A stretch of DNA of 64,000 nt from Clusia tigrina (GCA_920105625.2 OV050030.1:348547477-348611476), one strand, 5' to 3'; counted from the stretch's first letter, positions 1 to 11,931 are shown. Program-made: numbers and translations. Notes: a model not told the origin generated them from the letters alone.

Positions 1-1080
1 TTTTACTTATAATTCCTTTTGCGAAGTCTATTGGGATGCTGGCAAATAGAGACATAACGTCAAATGAAACCATAATTTTGTCATCGTATATATGTGTATT
101 GTTCGTCTTGTTTTTTAAACTGTACAGCGTCTTTTATGTTGTATTCAGATTCTTCCGTCAAGTTTTTTAATATATTTACTATATATTTGCATAGTCCGTA
201 TGATGGTGAGTTAATAGATGAACAAACAGGTCTTAATGGTGTGATCTCTTTATTTTTTTTTTGTGTAACCCATATATTCGTGGTGATATCGCTATTTTAG
301 TAGTTAATTTTTGTTTTTCGTAAGTTGTCATTATCCCATTTGTTTTTAAATTATCTACTAAATCATTGTTTTTTTACTGTAATGTTGAAGTTCCAATACT
401 TGGAATTTTGTAATGTCATTTATCATTATTTGCTTTAGTTGGTCATAGTCTTCTCGACTCATATCCACCGTCTTGTTCCCTTTGTCGACCTTAAGTATTA
501 GTATATCAAGGTTAATTTTTAAAAATATTTTTGTTCCTTTTACGGTGTGCTTAACCAATCTCTATCTTCTGTCTACTCTTGTTCTTTGCTTGTGAATGTG
601 TATCAGCGTTATAAAATTAGTTACCTGCATTTCTTGATCCTCTTTATGGCAAACAGTATGTATGCAATTTTCTCCATCTGCTATACTTTTGAATAGTGGG
701 GAAACTATTATTTTTAGTTGGAAGAGCAAATTTCGGGCCTAAAGAGAGTAACCACTGGATGTCATTAGGTATTCTTGTATTAGTTGTGTTCACAAACCAG
801 TTTTCTTTTTGGGTAATGCCTTGATACTCTCTCTCGCTAGTTCGTAATCTTATTTATTTTTTGTTATGTCTGTTGCTTAACTCGTAGAGCAGTCTTTTTT
901 GTAATGTTCGCTCGCTCTCAAAAAACAATTGGGCATCCTCGTCAGTCATCTGTTGTCTTAGTTTGGTTGTTATTATTGTTAATTCTTTTTTGTTTGTTTT
1001 TAGTCCCTCTGATACGTTTACAGTAGTTCGTGTTTATGTTTTATTGTCAATCTAAGTATTCGGGTGTGAAAATCTTGGAT
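1..1080 (-). pseudogene. Penelope-like reverse transcriptase, partial (copy A)
   Basis: The minus strand encodes broken pieces of a Penelope-like element (PLE) reverse transcriptase that runs off the left edge. The clearest stretch is 358-558, where LKVDKGNKTVDMSREDY matches the 'ADKGNKTV' start of PLE reverse transcriptases. The segment 1-300 is nearly the same as 9602-9900, where the RT motif PRIYGLPKIHK is readable. PLE reverse transcriptase copies element RNA at a nicked target and belongs to the telomerase-related branch. The frame is interrupted several times, so this copy is dead. Plus-strand open frames here are antisense shadows. Confidence 0.75.
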
Positions 1081-1470
1081 GTGCTGCTCCAACACAGATT
1101 TTTGATGAAACTCTGTTATTTTTATTTGGTGTGGTTCTTACATTTAAAGTCATATTGTTGATGAAAGTTGGTGTTAATCCTGCTTTCCTGCATCGTATTA
1201 AGAAACGGATTGAAGACCTAATTTTTCCGTTTGTCTGCCTTATTAATTTATGTCTTTAAATACATATTTTTATGCTGTTGTTGTGTGTGTGTGATGTGAT
1301 TATTCAGCTTCATATTGTGAGTGTATTTTCGGTGTACTCTACGTTCTTTAAATATTGTTAATCGATTCTCGACCTCCGGTTGAAATTTAATTAATTTGTT
1401 TTTCTAGTGAGTTCAAGGTCCAAAAAAAAAAATTTATTTTTATTTTTATTTAATTAAAAAGTTCCCAATA

Positions 1471-1499
1471 TTTCAGTTTCCTCCGGAAACCATCCTCAG
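1471..1499 (-). ncRNA. Hammerhead-ribozyme-like core in PLE terminal block
   Basis: On the minus strand the order is CTGAGGA, TG, a perfect 6-bp hairpin (GTTTCC-GGA-GGAAAC), T, GAAA. This fits the conserved hammerhead core CUGANGA-stem II-GAAA. PLE terminal repeats are known to carry hammerhead motifs. I could not identify convincing stems I and III or the NUH cleavage site, so activity is not shown. Confidence 0.45.
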
Positions 1500-1761
1500 G
1501 GTCTACAATTAATGATAATTATATACAAATGTTTCAAATCAGTAAATATCTTGACACTTACAATTTTCTGATCTGTCAACTTAAATGTAAATTACAGACT
1601 AAATATAATATTACCGGCCTAACATTAAACGGTGGTCTTAATTTTTCTAAGGTTAGCTGTTTGTGTTTGTTGTTGTTATTTTGTATGTTTATTTGTCTCG
1701 CACAAGTTTTCTATATATGTGTGCACAGCTCTTCGTGTCCGTTTAATAATTAAGTCTTTGT

Positions 1762-1807
1762 TTTGTTGGTATGTTCGTTATATGTAGCATTTCCAGTAGG
1801 TATCGTT
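1762..1807. repeat. 46-bp direct repeat flanking LOA element 1, left copy
   Basis: These 46 bases recur without a mismatch at 7096-7141, on the other side of the LOA-type insertion. They lie inside the C-terminal codons of a PLE GIY-YIG protein. The simplest reading is an unusually long target-site duplication made at insertion. The alternative is that two tandem PLE copies share this sequence. Confidence 0.75.
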
Positions 1808-2587
1808 TGTTGAAGCGTCAGTTTTCGTTGAAGCGTAAGTTTCGTTGAAACGTAAATTTTCGCAGGATATGAATATGCGACTATATTTCTAGGAACATTA
1901 GCCTCAATTCCATCTAGACCGATACTGCGTGGCGATTAGTCACATCCTGCCCGAGGTAACTCTGCTATTTATAACAGAACACTACGGATCTAGACTGAGG
2001 AGACAATAAACACCTCCCCTGATACAGGGTGTGGAGGAGCAAACCTCTATAAAAAACCTCTGGGTTGGAGTAAGATGTCATACGTCCTGTGTCGATGCTC
2101 AGCCTGGCTGGGGACCCAGGTCAAAAAATAGCCTCTAACGGAGTGCTCCGGATACTTGGCGTCCTCTTGTTCTATCTAGCCTTACTCGCGCACACGGACC
2201 TCTGCGCGAGCGGACCTCTCTTGTCCGATACTCGTGGGACTACATATGTCATTAAAATTAAATCCAGATAGAAATATCGATAGCAGCAGAAGGCAGAATG
2301 GGATTAAGCGTTAGGGCTGGTCCCAGCAGGAGTGCTGGTAGTAGGGGACGGGGAGGCTTGGGAAAACCGTTCTCTCGTCTCTTTCAGAGGAGTGCTGAAG
2401 GAAGAATCCCGGAGGAGGTGGTAAAAACCCAAACGCTGACTGCGGTCAGGGGGCTACCCCGGGGATCTATCGGCAGCAGACAGTAGAGGGGCACAGCAGC
2501 TCAAAGAAGGCTGCTGGGGTAGGCCAGGGGGGGCCGTTTAAACCCGTCCGTCCGTCAAAGCAGGCCTATTATGATAGGAAGGCGGGC

Positions 2588-3579
2588 ATGAGGGTCGAGA
2601 CTCCACCCACAGACCAGCTCACTGAGGAGCAGGCCAAATCGGTAGAGTTGGCAAGGGGGGTGCTATCCGGCTTGGGCAAACCGGCGGTTACAGCCCCAAA
2701 GAGACAACGTTCGGCTGAAGAAGCGGGTGAGGTCGCTAAAAGACAAAAAGTCGGCGGCCAGAAATACCCATCCTACAGCGACGTTGTCAAAGGTGGGGGT
2801 GAGATGCTGGCCATCATTGACCGGAAGGAGGAGGAAGGGGTCATACCCAAAGAGAAGTGGAGGTGGGTGGAGCAAGCGATTGCCAAAGTCTACCTCCAAG
2901 TCTTAGAGGAAAACCCTGGACCCCCCCTTTCTGTCACATTGCGGGCTGGTATCAGGGCAGGGCCAAGCTTATCGCATGCGATGACAGCAAGTCAGCCAAC
3001 CTTTGCAAGATCGCGGTAAGCAAGGTTGGCGAGATCTGGCCAGGAGCCAAGCTAGAAGCCGTCAGCAGGGAAGAAGTTCCCAGCAGACCCAGAGCCCGGG
3101 TCTGGATCCCGGCTAAGCCAGCTGAACCGGAGAAAATAGAGGCGAACTTTAAATCGTGTAACAGAGAGCTGCCAACCCATAACTGGAAGGTAGCGAAACT
3201 CGAGGAGCCAGTGGAAGGTAGGAGGCAGGTGTTGCTGATACTCAACGCTTAGTCCCTTGCCCCACTGGCAGAGAGAAATGGGGTAGTCAGGTTCGGGTTC
3301 GTTGACGCGACCGTTCGGATCTGCGGCACCGACGAGCAAGTTTTGGAACCGGAGGAGATAGAGGGTGACAAGGCTAGCGAGGCTGGCGGTGGTGAAGAAG
3401 GGTTGTCCAGCAGCCAAAGGTCGACCAACTCAGAGCAGCTGACCGGGGTCAGGCAGCTCCTTGAGGAGGACGACCTTCTTGACTACACCGAAGAAGAGGA
3501 GGACGCGGACTTTACGATGGTGGAGGTAAGAAGGACAGATTCCTATGAAGCTGATCCAAATCAACCTCCACCATTGTAA
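2588..3579 (+). pseudogene. LOA element 1 ORF1 (nucleic-acid-binding protein), broken
   Basis: The frame at 2588-3019 carries a basic N-terminal part (KRQRSAEEAGEVAKRQK), followed after a frameshift near 2930 by a folded domain (2940-3340; IAGWYQGRAKLIACDD to VRFGFVDATVRICGTDEQV) that resembles the DUF4780-like domain found in ORF1 of LOA-type insect retrotransposons. An in-frame TAG lies at 3250-3252. The tail is very acidic (LLEEDDLLDYTEEEEDADF). ORF1 proteins of this group coat the element RNA. An upstream open stretch at 2298-2486, rich in Gly/Arg/Ser, may be its original N-terminus. The end overlaps the ORF2 start. Confidence 0.7.
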
Positions 3580-6500
3580 ACTCGCCTCTGCGAACTTGAT
3601 GGTCCGTCTGGGTTCCGGTGGTTTTGACGTGGCTCTCACTAAAAGAGCCGTGGATATGCGGCAACAAAATCTGCGGTTTGAAGATGAGAGGCTTCAAGAT
3701 GATAGCCGCTCAGAGCACAGGTAATCCTCGTGCTTGTATAGTAGCAAAGGATAACATTAACATCTTTTTGCTCCAACAGTTAAGTAATGGCGATCCGGTG
3801 GCGGCAAGCATTGAGCTTCAAAATAGTAGTCTCTGGGTAGCCTCCGCATATATGCCTCATGACAAGGACGCTCCACTGGAGGAGGTTCGGACATTGGTCA
3901 TGGAGGCAGCTGCAGCCAAAAGGAACTTGGTTGTCTCCAGCGACGTAATGGCACACAACACATTGTGGGGAAGCTCGAACACTAACGCAAGAGGTGAGTC
4001 AATTTTAGATTTCATTATAGAGAATAAGCTTAGTGTCGTAAATTTAGGCTCAGAGCTGACGTTTATAACACAAAATAGAAGGGAAGTGTTAGATATTACC
4101 CTGACGTTCGATAACTTCGCTAACAATAAAAAAAATGGAGAGTGTCGAATGAAAATTCCTACTCGGACCATCGCTATATAGAATACGAAGTGAACTTCCC
4201 AGTAGCTCCAGTTAAGACCTTTAGAAATATACGGAGAACGGACTGGGGGAAGTATAGGAAAACTCTCAGGGCCTCGCTGCCAATAAATCCCCCATCTGAT
4301 CCCACAGACCCTGTGGAATTAGACGAGCTGATCAATCAGGTAACCACGGCCCTGAATCATTCACTGACAGCCGGGTGCCCGCTTGTAAAACTGAGAGGCA
4401 AGGACAAACCACCTTGGTGGTCAATGGATCTAGGCCTTCTCCTAGGCTAAAACTTAGGGTCTGCCCGCGGGCTGGGAAGCCTACAAGGCTGAACTAAAAA
4501 TATACAAGAAAGCAACCAGAACTGCGCAACGACAGTTCTGGCAAGTTTATTGTAGGGATGTGGAAGAAACATCGGAAGCAGCTAGACTAAGAAGAATCCT
4601 AGCGAGGACACCACACAACCTGGGCCACCTTAAAGGTCCGGGTGATGTGTGGAGCGAATCGAGCGAGGAATCTTTGGCTCTTCTCTTAGATACGCATTTT
4701 CCAGGCAGTAGCACAGTGGAGGGTGATAACCCAACACCTAGGGGCAGGCAGTCTGAGCTAAGGAATGCGACAGTTACAGTCGAGAAAGTTCAGTCTGCCA
4801 TTAGCAACTTTAGTCCATATAAGTCTCCGGGTCCGGATAGAATTTATCCAGCTGAACTGCAATAATCACGGGACATAATTACGCCCTGGGTTGTGACTGC
4901 AATTAGAAGCTGTCTTAATATGGGCTATATTCCGCTAAGATGGAGAGAGGCGAAGGTTTCCTTCATACTCAAGGCAGGCAGGTCTTCTCATGTAAATCCT
5001 AAAGACTTCAGACCAATCAGTCTCACGTCTTTCCTCCTAAAAACACTGGAGACATTGATGGTTGCACACTTACGGGAAGCTATACCTACTGGTAGAATCT
5101 CCTCGGCACAACGTGCATACATGAAGGGCAAATCGACAGAGTCGGCGTTACACGTACTTATTGGTATAGTGGAAAAAGCCATCCAGAAGAAAGATTTCGC
5201 ACTAACGGCGTTTATTGACATACGAGATGATACTCGTCAGCAGAAAGGTAACTGCCAGCTTAGGTTCCCACACCTTAATCAGACAGGTCTGCAGAGGCAC
5301 TGCTCAGGGAGGTGTCCTCTCCCCCCTGCTCTGAAATTTGGCGGTAAATTCATTACTGCTAGCCCTAGAGAGGGAGGGTCGCCATGTCGTCGCCTATGCT
5401 GATAACTTGACAATTGCGATCAGAGGGAAATATCCAAACACTCTTATGGATATTTTGCGCCCTGGCATGGCCACGCTTACTGGTTGGACGGGAAGAAGGG
5501 GATTAGGGTTAAACCCTGATAAAATGGAATTAATCCTCTTTTCTAAGAAAAATAGATCTCCTGAGGTCTCCCCGCTAACATACAAAGGTGTGGAAATTCC
5601 GATGAGACAATTAGATATTTGGGACTAATACTAGATAGAAAACTTATCTGGAAACCCAATATTGAAGAAATATGCAGAAAGGCCAATATTGCTTTGTACA
5701 CACGTAAAAAAGCGGTCGGAATCAGGTGGGGGCTATCCCCACGAATTATGCACTGGCTACACATTTCGGTGGTCAGACCAATATTACTATATGGAATACT
5801 GGTATGGTGGACAGCCACTCAGAAACAAAGCTATTTGAAGCTTCTGAGCAAGGACCAAAGAACGGCTTTTTTATGCATCTCTGGTGCCTTAAGGACCACG
5901 CCTACTAAAGCTTCAGAAGTAATACTCAACCTACCTACATTAGAGCTGGTAGGGAGACAAGTGGCCGCCACATCAGCACTAAGGCTGAAACGTGCGGCGT
6001 TATGGCATGATCGGCAGATTGGTCACTCGACTATTGCGCATACCTGGAGTATTTCTATCCAACACATTGACCACTCTATACCTAATCTCAACTTAGATAG
6101 GCACTTCCAGACATATATTCCGTCTAGAAGAGAGTGGCAAACACCAATGCCATTGAGAAGGGGGATCTTAATTTCTACACTGACGGATCCAAACTTGACG
6201 ATAGAGTCGGTTTTGGAGTTTTCTCACAGAATTGGGACTGGAAGTTCCTTTCCGTCTCCCCGACCACTGCAGTGTTTATCAAGCAGAGGTCCTAGCCATA
6301 AAGGACGTAGCCGTCTACTTAAATATACATGCCGTAACAAAAAATATTATAAATATCTACTCGGATAGCCAGGCGGCCATCTTGTCAATGAATTCGGTGG
6401 CACTGAAATCAAATGTTGCTCAGGACTGCCGAGCAGCCCTAAATGATATCAGTACCGTTTTCAAGGTACGCCTTATATGGGTTCCGGGGCATAGAGATAT

Positions 6501-6960
6501 TGCGGGAAATTATAGGGCTGATGACTTAGTCAGACGGGGTACCAACCTTCCTTTAGGCACGGACAGATGTGAGATTGGAATACCATTTGCCACCTGTAAA
6601 CTGATGCTGAAGGATAAGGTCGTGCGTGAGACCAATGGGTCTTGGGCACAAGAGGGCACTTGCTTAACAAATAGGCTAATGTGGCCGGAACTTAATAGTA
6701 GGAAAACTAGAGACTTGCTTGCCCTGCCGAGAGAGAATATCTCTAAGGTCACTGGCTTTTCGGCAGACATGCTGTCAGGCTGGGAGTATTCTCTCATGAA
6801 TACTGCAGATGCTGTGGGGATGAGGAGGAGGAGGAGACTGTGGAACATCTCTTCTGTAGTTGGCCCGCTCTGGCTAGAAGCAGAGCGGGCTCTTTAGGCA
6901 AATACGCTTTTAGCTCTCGTACAGAGGTGTCTAGCGTGAAGATCAAACAAATCCTGCGCT
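3545..6960 (+). pseudogene. LOA element 1 ORF2 (endonuclease-reverse transcriptase-RNase H), broken
   Basis: It starts at the ATG at 3545 (MKLIQINLHHCKLASANLM), the typical first strand of the endonuclease, overlapping the end of ORF1. Endonuclease continues to about 4190 (DVMAHNTLWGSS stands where intact copies have a DxNAHH-type motif). RT blocks follow: KSPGPDRIYPAELQ (about 4820), WREAKVSFILKAGR...PKDFRPISLTS (4940-5030), ISSAQRAYMKGKSTESALH (about 5097), then the active-site block at about 5390, where VAYADN replaces YADD. RNase H is at 6170-6540 (YSDSQAAILSMN, VPGHRDIAGNYRADD). The C-terminal CCHC-like region is near 6800. At least five frame changes mean it cannot make a full protein. 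Confidence 0.85.
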
Positions 6961-7074
6961 TTATTAGGGCTTCAAAATGGTTGGACGAGTGAATCGGAGG
7001 TGCATTGTGGTGCGGTGGTATCACAATGAACCCATGGTGGTCTGAGTGAGCTGGTCCTTGGACTGGCTACCACA

Positions 7075-7095
7075 TTAACCTAACCTAACCTAACC
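7075..7095 (+). repeat. TTAACC(TAACC)3 tail of LOA element 1
   Basis: The 3' end of the element is a short tandem repeat instead of poly(A), as is usual in several LOA- and I-type elements. The unit CCTAA is the same as the canonical insect telomere repeat, although Diptera have lost that telomere type. Confidence 0.7.
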
Positions 7096-7515
7096 TTTGT
7101 TGGTATGTTCGTTATATGTAGCATTTCCAGTAGGTATCGTTGTTGTGTGTTGTTCTTGTTGTAATACCTGTGCTTCTTCGAAGTTCGGGTGATGTCCACT
7201 ACGAATACAGTGATCTGCAAGTGCCGTTTTTGGTTCCAGAGTTGTGCTTCTGTTTTTCCTATCCGATTTGTGCGCTAATATTCTCGTCTTTAATTTGTTT
7301 TTGGTCGTACCAATATATACTTTGTCGCATAAATTGGACCCGTCTCCACAACAATTAATTTTGTATATCACGTGCGCCTTATCTAATTTGTCGATCGGAC
7401 TTTTTGAGTTGGTATATAGTTGTTGCAATGTTGTTGCGATCGTTCCTTTAGCCGCCACCGTCTCTATGTTCATTTTTTTATTTTGTTTTTTTTTTCCTTC
7501 TTTTCTTGCTTCCAC
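7090..7515 (-). pseudogene. Penelope-like GIY-YIG endonuclease domain (3' part of copy B)
   Basis: A 141-codon open frame. It contains AHVIYKINC followed by a cysteine-containing segment and KVYIGTTKNKLKTRILAHKSD, the GIY-YIG signature and its conserved Arg/His region as found at the C-terminus of Penelope-like proteins. The domain nicks target DNA for insertion. It should follow the RT and linker, which lie upstream on the same strand at 8841-10400, but an unrelated insertion (about 7542-8840) cuts the two apart. The domain itself is intact, while the protein as a whole is not. Confidence 0.85.
7096..7141. repeat. 46-bp direct repeat flanking LOA element 1, right copy
   Basis: Same sequence as 1762-1807. 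It continues here without a break into the GIY-YIG coding region on the minus strand. Confidence 0.75.
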
Positions 7516-8188
7516 TTCTCCGCTTTTCTAGTGAATGCGGCCAGTCAAATACCTACCTGGCGAATCTGAGGTAGAGATGACGCTGCCTCAGAATAGTCAA
7601 AATTCGAAAGTGAGGTAAATGACCGACTTGACCGCTGGAGCGGTCAATGATGGATTAGCGGAAGAGGCAGAGGAAATAGAAAGGGAATGGTTTTAAGGAA
7701 AAAAACCAAAAGACATTTAAGGCGGTGGTACGGACAAAACGGGCTCTGTGCAGTTTGAATTTTATGTCGGATGAGTCCGGTAGCGGGAGTTGTATAGGAA
7801 GTGTTGAACAACTTGGTCTATTTGTCTACGGAGTGTGTCCAGACGTTGCGTTTAACTTTTGCGAGGAAAAACATTATTTTTCTTTTGTTTTTTTTTGTGT
7901 CTTTACTTTTAAAATAAACACATAATAAGGCAGAAAGTATCAATTCAAAAAACAAAACTTAAAGATACTTGAGGCAAAATATAAGGAAATAAAGTGTAAA
8001 TAAGTGCAGCGTGTATAGAAAAAAGTGAAATATTTCCTATAGATGAAATTATGCTTGTGCCATAAAAGAAAACTAAAGAGGTAGAATTTTGTGGGCATTC
8101 GCGGGTGGGTGCAAATATAAGTCGGGAAAAGGAAGCTGCCGCCCGCCTCACCAAGGATAAGCAGAGATACGTAAGTATACTTATAGGC

Positions 8189-8503
<315 letters not shown>

Positions 8504-8769
8504 TATGTAATTTTAGAGATATAAGTTATTTAATTATAAAAACATTAGTTAAGATTTAAGTAGTTGTAAGTAGATGTCATTTATTTAAGTTATTAAGTAT
8601 GCATTATATATTTAAGTAGAAAAGTAAAAATGTTTAGTTATGTACAATATTTTAGGCTAAGGCGGAAAGTATGGGGCGGGCTCGCTTGTCGTCGAGGAGG
8701 ATGATGCCCGGCTGAAAACAGAAAAATGGTGAGTTGGATGCTTTATTTTTCGGTACTGTTGCCCCACCC

Positions 8770-8836
8770 GATGCAGTGTGGCGGATTGAGACCCACGACC
8801 ATTGCTGCGAACTAGCCGCGGCCACTACACTGCATC
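8770..8836. other. 67-base stem-loop at the right end of the unidentified insertion
   Basis: GATGCAGTGT at 8770-8779 pairs perfectly with ACACTGCATC at 8827-8836, with extra GGC/GCC pairing inside. It sits just before the point where PLE sequence resumes, so it may mark the 3' terminus of the inserted element. It does not end in a standard Helitron CTRR. Confidence 0.5.
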
Positions 8837-8840
8837 ATAG

Positions 8841-10407
8841 TTAGGGGTGTTGGTAACAATGTGTTATTCGTTTTATGTGATATTTGGAACTTTTCTTTTT
8901 GTAAATATTCGATGTTTTCAATCTTTCTGAAAATTCCCTTATGTATGTCATTGATTTGTATATTTTTGTTGTATTCTCTATTTTGATATTGTCCTTTTTC
9001 ACTTTGTTGTTTTTGATAAGTCTGTTATGCAGTCTATTTGGGAAATCGTTATTCTTTAAAATCGTCTTTATTTTTGTAATATTCTCCTTGTGAAACACTT
9101 TGTCGCTAATTGTTAGTATTCTACGTATTAGATTGGTCGTCGTGTTGAAAATTACTCATTTTGGGTGTTTTGAGTAAAAATTAATTATTCTACCCGACGC
9201 ATTTGGTTTTTGATACCAATTTATTTTTATCGTTTATGTCTTCTAATCAGGAGCGTGTCCAAGTATGCCAATTGTCCATCTTCTTCTTCTTGTTCTTTTA
9301 TTGTAAATTTTATTGTTGTGTGACAACTGTTTAGCTTATTTAATGTGTTTAGTATTTCATTTTAGTTTACAATTGCGAAAATGTCATCTACAAGGATCTA
9401 GGGTTTTTTCCACTTTTCATTAATTTGCCCAATATTCCTTCCATTACAATGTACGCTATTATGGGTGATGCCGGCGAACCCATTGGCATGCCAGTACATT
9501 GTGTCCTTATATTTAAAATATCTAGTTTCTTTTATGGAAAATTTCAATATTTCCATAAATAACACCTTTGTCATGTGTGTATGTTTATGTATGATGTCCC
9601 ATTTTTTACTTATAATTCCTATTGCGTAGTCAATTGGGATGCTGGGAAATAGAGACATAACTTCAAATGAAACCATAATTTTGTCATCGTATATATGTGT
9701 ATTGTTCGTCTTGTTTTTTAAACTGTACTGCGTCTTTTATGTTGTATTCAGATTCTTCCGTCAAGTTTTTTAATATATTTACTATATATATGCATAGTCC
9801 GTATGATGGTGAGTTAATAGATGAACTAATACGTCTTAATGGTGTGTTCTCTTTATGTATTTTTGGTAACCCATATATTCGTGGTGATATCGCTATTTTA
9901 ATGGTTAACTTTTGTTTTTCGTAAGTTGTCATTATCCCATTTTTTTTTAAATTATCTACTAAATCATTGTTTTTTTACTGTAATGTTGAAGTGTGATCTC
10001 GTTTCAATACTTTGTTTTTGTAATGTCATTTATCATTATTTGCTTTTTTTTTGTCATAGTCCTCTCGACTCATAGCTCCCTTGCTCCCTTTGACGGCCTT
10101 AAGTTTTAGTATATCTGGGTTATTTTTTAAAAATATTTTAGCTCCTTTTACGGTATGATTAACCAATCTCTCTTTTCTGTCTCCTCTCGTTCTTTGCTTG
10201 TGAGCGTTATAAAATTAGTTCTCTGCATTTCTTGATCCTCTTCATTATTAACAGTTTGTATGCAATTTTCTCCATCTGCTATACTTTTGAATAGTGGGAA
10301 ACTATTGTTTGCTAGTTGGAAGAGCAAATTTTGGGCCTAAAGAGAGTATGTCATTAGGTATTCTTATATTAGTTGTGCCCACAAACAAATTTTCTTTTTG
10401 GGTAATT
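8841..10407 (-). pseudogene. Penelope-like reverse transcriptase and linker (copy B)
   Basis: Minus-strand order from high to low coordinates: N-terminal RT remnants (10300-9940), finger motif PRIYGLPKIHKENTPLRRI and SSINSPSYGL (9880-9810), palm block FEVMSLFPSIPIDYAI (about 9670-9625; the usual PLE form is YDVVSLFTNIP), GFAGITHNSV where intact elements have a G-MGSP-S-type block (about 9480), and the linker ending in IREFSERLKTSNIYKKK (9098-8841). The aspartate-pair region (about 9400) is disrupted. Frame breaks make this copy inactive. The GIY-YIG domain continues at 7515 after an insertion. Confidence 0.8.
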
Positions 10408-10552
10408 TTTTATTTATTTATTTTTTTTAACTAAATATATTACAAATTTCATATATATAATATAAGTATATATATAACATAAGTATGTTAATAATTTAAT
10501 GCAGCTAGTAACTATAAGCTTACAAGCATTTTCTATTTAGCTAATCTTGGGA
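10408..10552. mobile_element. Small AT-rich insertion (about 145 bp) in PLE copy B
   Basis: Comparison with 800-830 shows PLE sequence that is continuous there but split here between GGTAAT and AAATGCC. The inserted stretch begins with a T-rich run and has no coding capacity. No family is recognised. Confidence 0.6.
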
Positions 10553-10760
10553 AATGCCTTGATACTCTCTCTCGTTAGTTCGTAATCTTATGTATTTTTT
10601 GATATGGCTGTTGTTTAACTCATTGAGCAGTCTTTTTTGTAATGTTCCCTCGCTCTCAAAAAACAATTGTCAGTCATCTGTTGTCTTAGTTTGGTTGTTA
10701 TTATTGTTAATTCTTTTTTGTTTGTTTTTAGTTGTTCGTGTTTATGTTTTATTATCAAAT
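10553..10760 (-). mobile_element. PLE copy B, 5' part up to LOA element 2
   Basis: This stretch matches about 815-1055 of copy A on the minus strand and stops at the 5' end of the LOA-type insertion. The same PLE sequence resumes at 15334. Confidence 0.7.
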
Positions 10761-10810
10761 CGTACCTTTACCGTGACGTGGTGGTTGGGCTTGTGTGCGT
10801 CAGTGAAGGG

Positions 10811-11931
10811 ATGGGCTGTGCCATCGGACTGCTTATGCAATCCGGTAGGTTCACGCATGATGGAGAGGTCAGCCTGGAGACGTCAGACAAAATTAGGTAC
10901 ACGACTGGGTGGTCGTTAAACAGAGATAACAAATCTGCGCCTGCCCCACGGACGGCAACTGGACCCGTGAAACGGAAGGAAAGTTGGGGCACTGTGGGTG
11001 CTGAGGGTGCTTCGACATCCAAAGCCACAAATACACAGCCCTCGACGAGTACTGAACAGAAGAGGCAGCTTCCCGGCTTCGGCGCCGCCAGGAAAAGTAC
11101 AGGTTTGAGTGGGGTGGGTACTAAATGGTATCTGCTCTATATCAACGAGGGCTTAACGCCCGAAGAAGCCAAACAGAAAGTGCTCAGTCGCGCTAACAGC
11201 TCATCTGACGTAAGGAAAAGGGGCGGTATTGAAAGCAGTCCAAACCAGAGGCTTCCACCAGGAAGGCGGGTGTCAGTTACGCCAGCGTCACCAAAGGCGT
11301 TAGGCTGGCAGTAATACCAAAGTCCTTCCCGGAGGTCATCCTTACGCGTGAAGAGCAGGGGCAACTCCAAAATTTATTTATGGACGAGATGTTCAAGGGT
11401 TCTGAAACCAAACTTGGACTTGAGGGCATCCACTTTCGACCAGGCTTTATCCTGATCGATTGTTCCACCGATGCGGTTGCTGAATGGGTGAAGATGACGT
11501 TACCCAAGCTATCTGGTTGGAAGGGGACAGAGCTGACGACGTGCACTGGAGATGCTATCCCTGGTGTACATCTGATGACGGTATACCTTCCGCGAGCAGC
11601 TGGGAATGACGACAAGAAACTCCTCGATTTGATGTTAACTCAGAACAAAGCGCTGAGCACCAATCTCTGGAGAATCTTCAGTAGCAAGGACGAGAAGAAC
11701 GGCAAGCTGTTAACGATCGGCATTGAAGACCGATCGCTTGAAGCGATCAAAGCCAAGGATTGTAGACTGGCCTACACATTTGGCAAGATCCCCGTCCATC
11801 TACATAAAGGACGTGTAATAGGTAATCCTTCAGATGCAGTGGCCACAACTGAGCAAAACTCAGCCGACGCAGAGGAGATCCTAAAAGAGGTGGCAGAAGC
11901 GAGAGGCCAGCAGCCGAAGTCAGCGTTCTAG
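10811..11931 (+). pseudogene. LOA element 2 ORF1, one frameshift
   Basis: The frame starts at the ATG at 10811 (MGCAIGLLMQSGRFTHDGEV). It runs through a Ser/Thr/Ala-rich linker and INEGLTPEEAKQKVL, then shifts frame near 11262 and continues to 11931. The second half (11380-11820) is a compact domain, with GIHFRPGFILIDCSTDAVAEW and LWRIFSSKDEKNGKLLTIGI, resembling the DUF4780-like ORF1 domain of LOA-type elements. The predicted role is RNA binding in the retrotransposition particle. The single frameshift suggests a younger age than element 1. Confidence 0.75.

Larger units (their letters stand above)
1081..1807 (-). mobile_element. Penelope-like terminal (pLTR-like) block joined to the end of a neighbouring PLE ORF
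   Basis: Read on the minus strand, 1807-1762 encodes the last codons of a GIY-YIG protein (the same codons as at 7141-7096), then a stop, an AT-rich untranslated block, and then the start of copy A. The block is almost the same as 15334-16087. Tandem or partly overlapping copies with such shared ends are the usual architecture of Penelope-like elements (established for the group). The block holds a hammerhead-like core at 1471-1499. Confidence 0.65.
1808..7095 (+). mobile_element. LOA-type non-LTR retrotransposon, near full length (LOA element 1)
   Basis: A 5.3-kb plus-strand insertion with ORF1, then ORF2 encoding an apurinic-type endonuclease, reverse transcriptase, RNase H and a C-terminal Cys/His region. 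It ends in a short TTAACC(TAACC)3 tail. The order EN-RT-RNase H plus the ORF1 type place it in the LOA/Loner region of the I-Jockey group. The 5' leader (1808-2290) has short degenerate repeats (GTTGAAGCGT, GTTGAAACGT) and no gene. Both ORFs are frameshifted, so the copy is inactive. It interrupts a PLE and is flanked by a 46-bp direct repeat. Confidence 0.85.

Noticed and set aside
8770..8850. Helitron 3' end
   Set aside because: There is a hairpin, but no CTRR directly after it and no TC start or A/T insertion site identified at the left edge.
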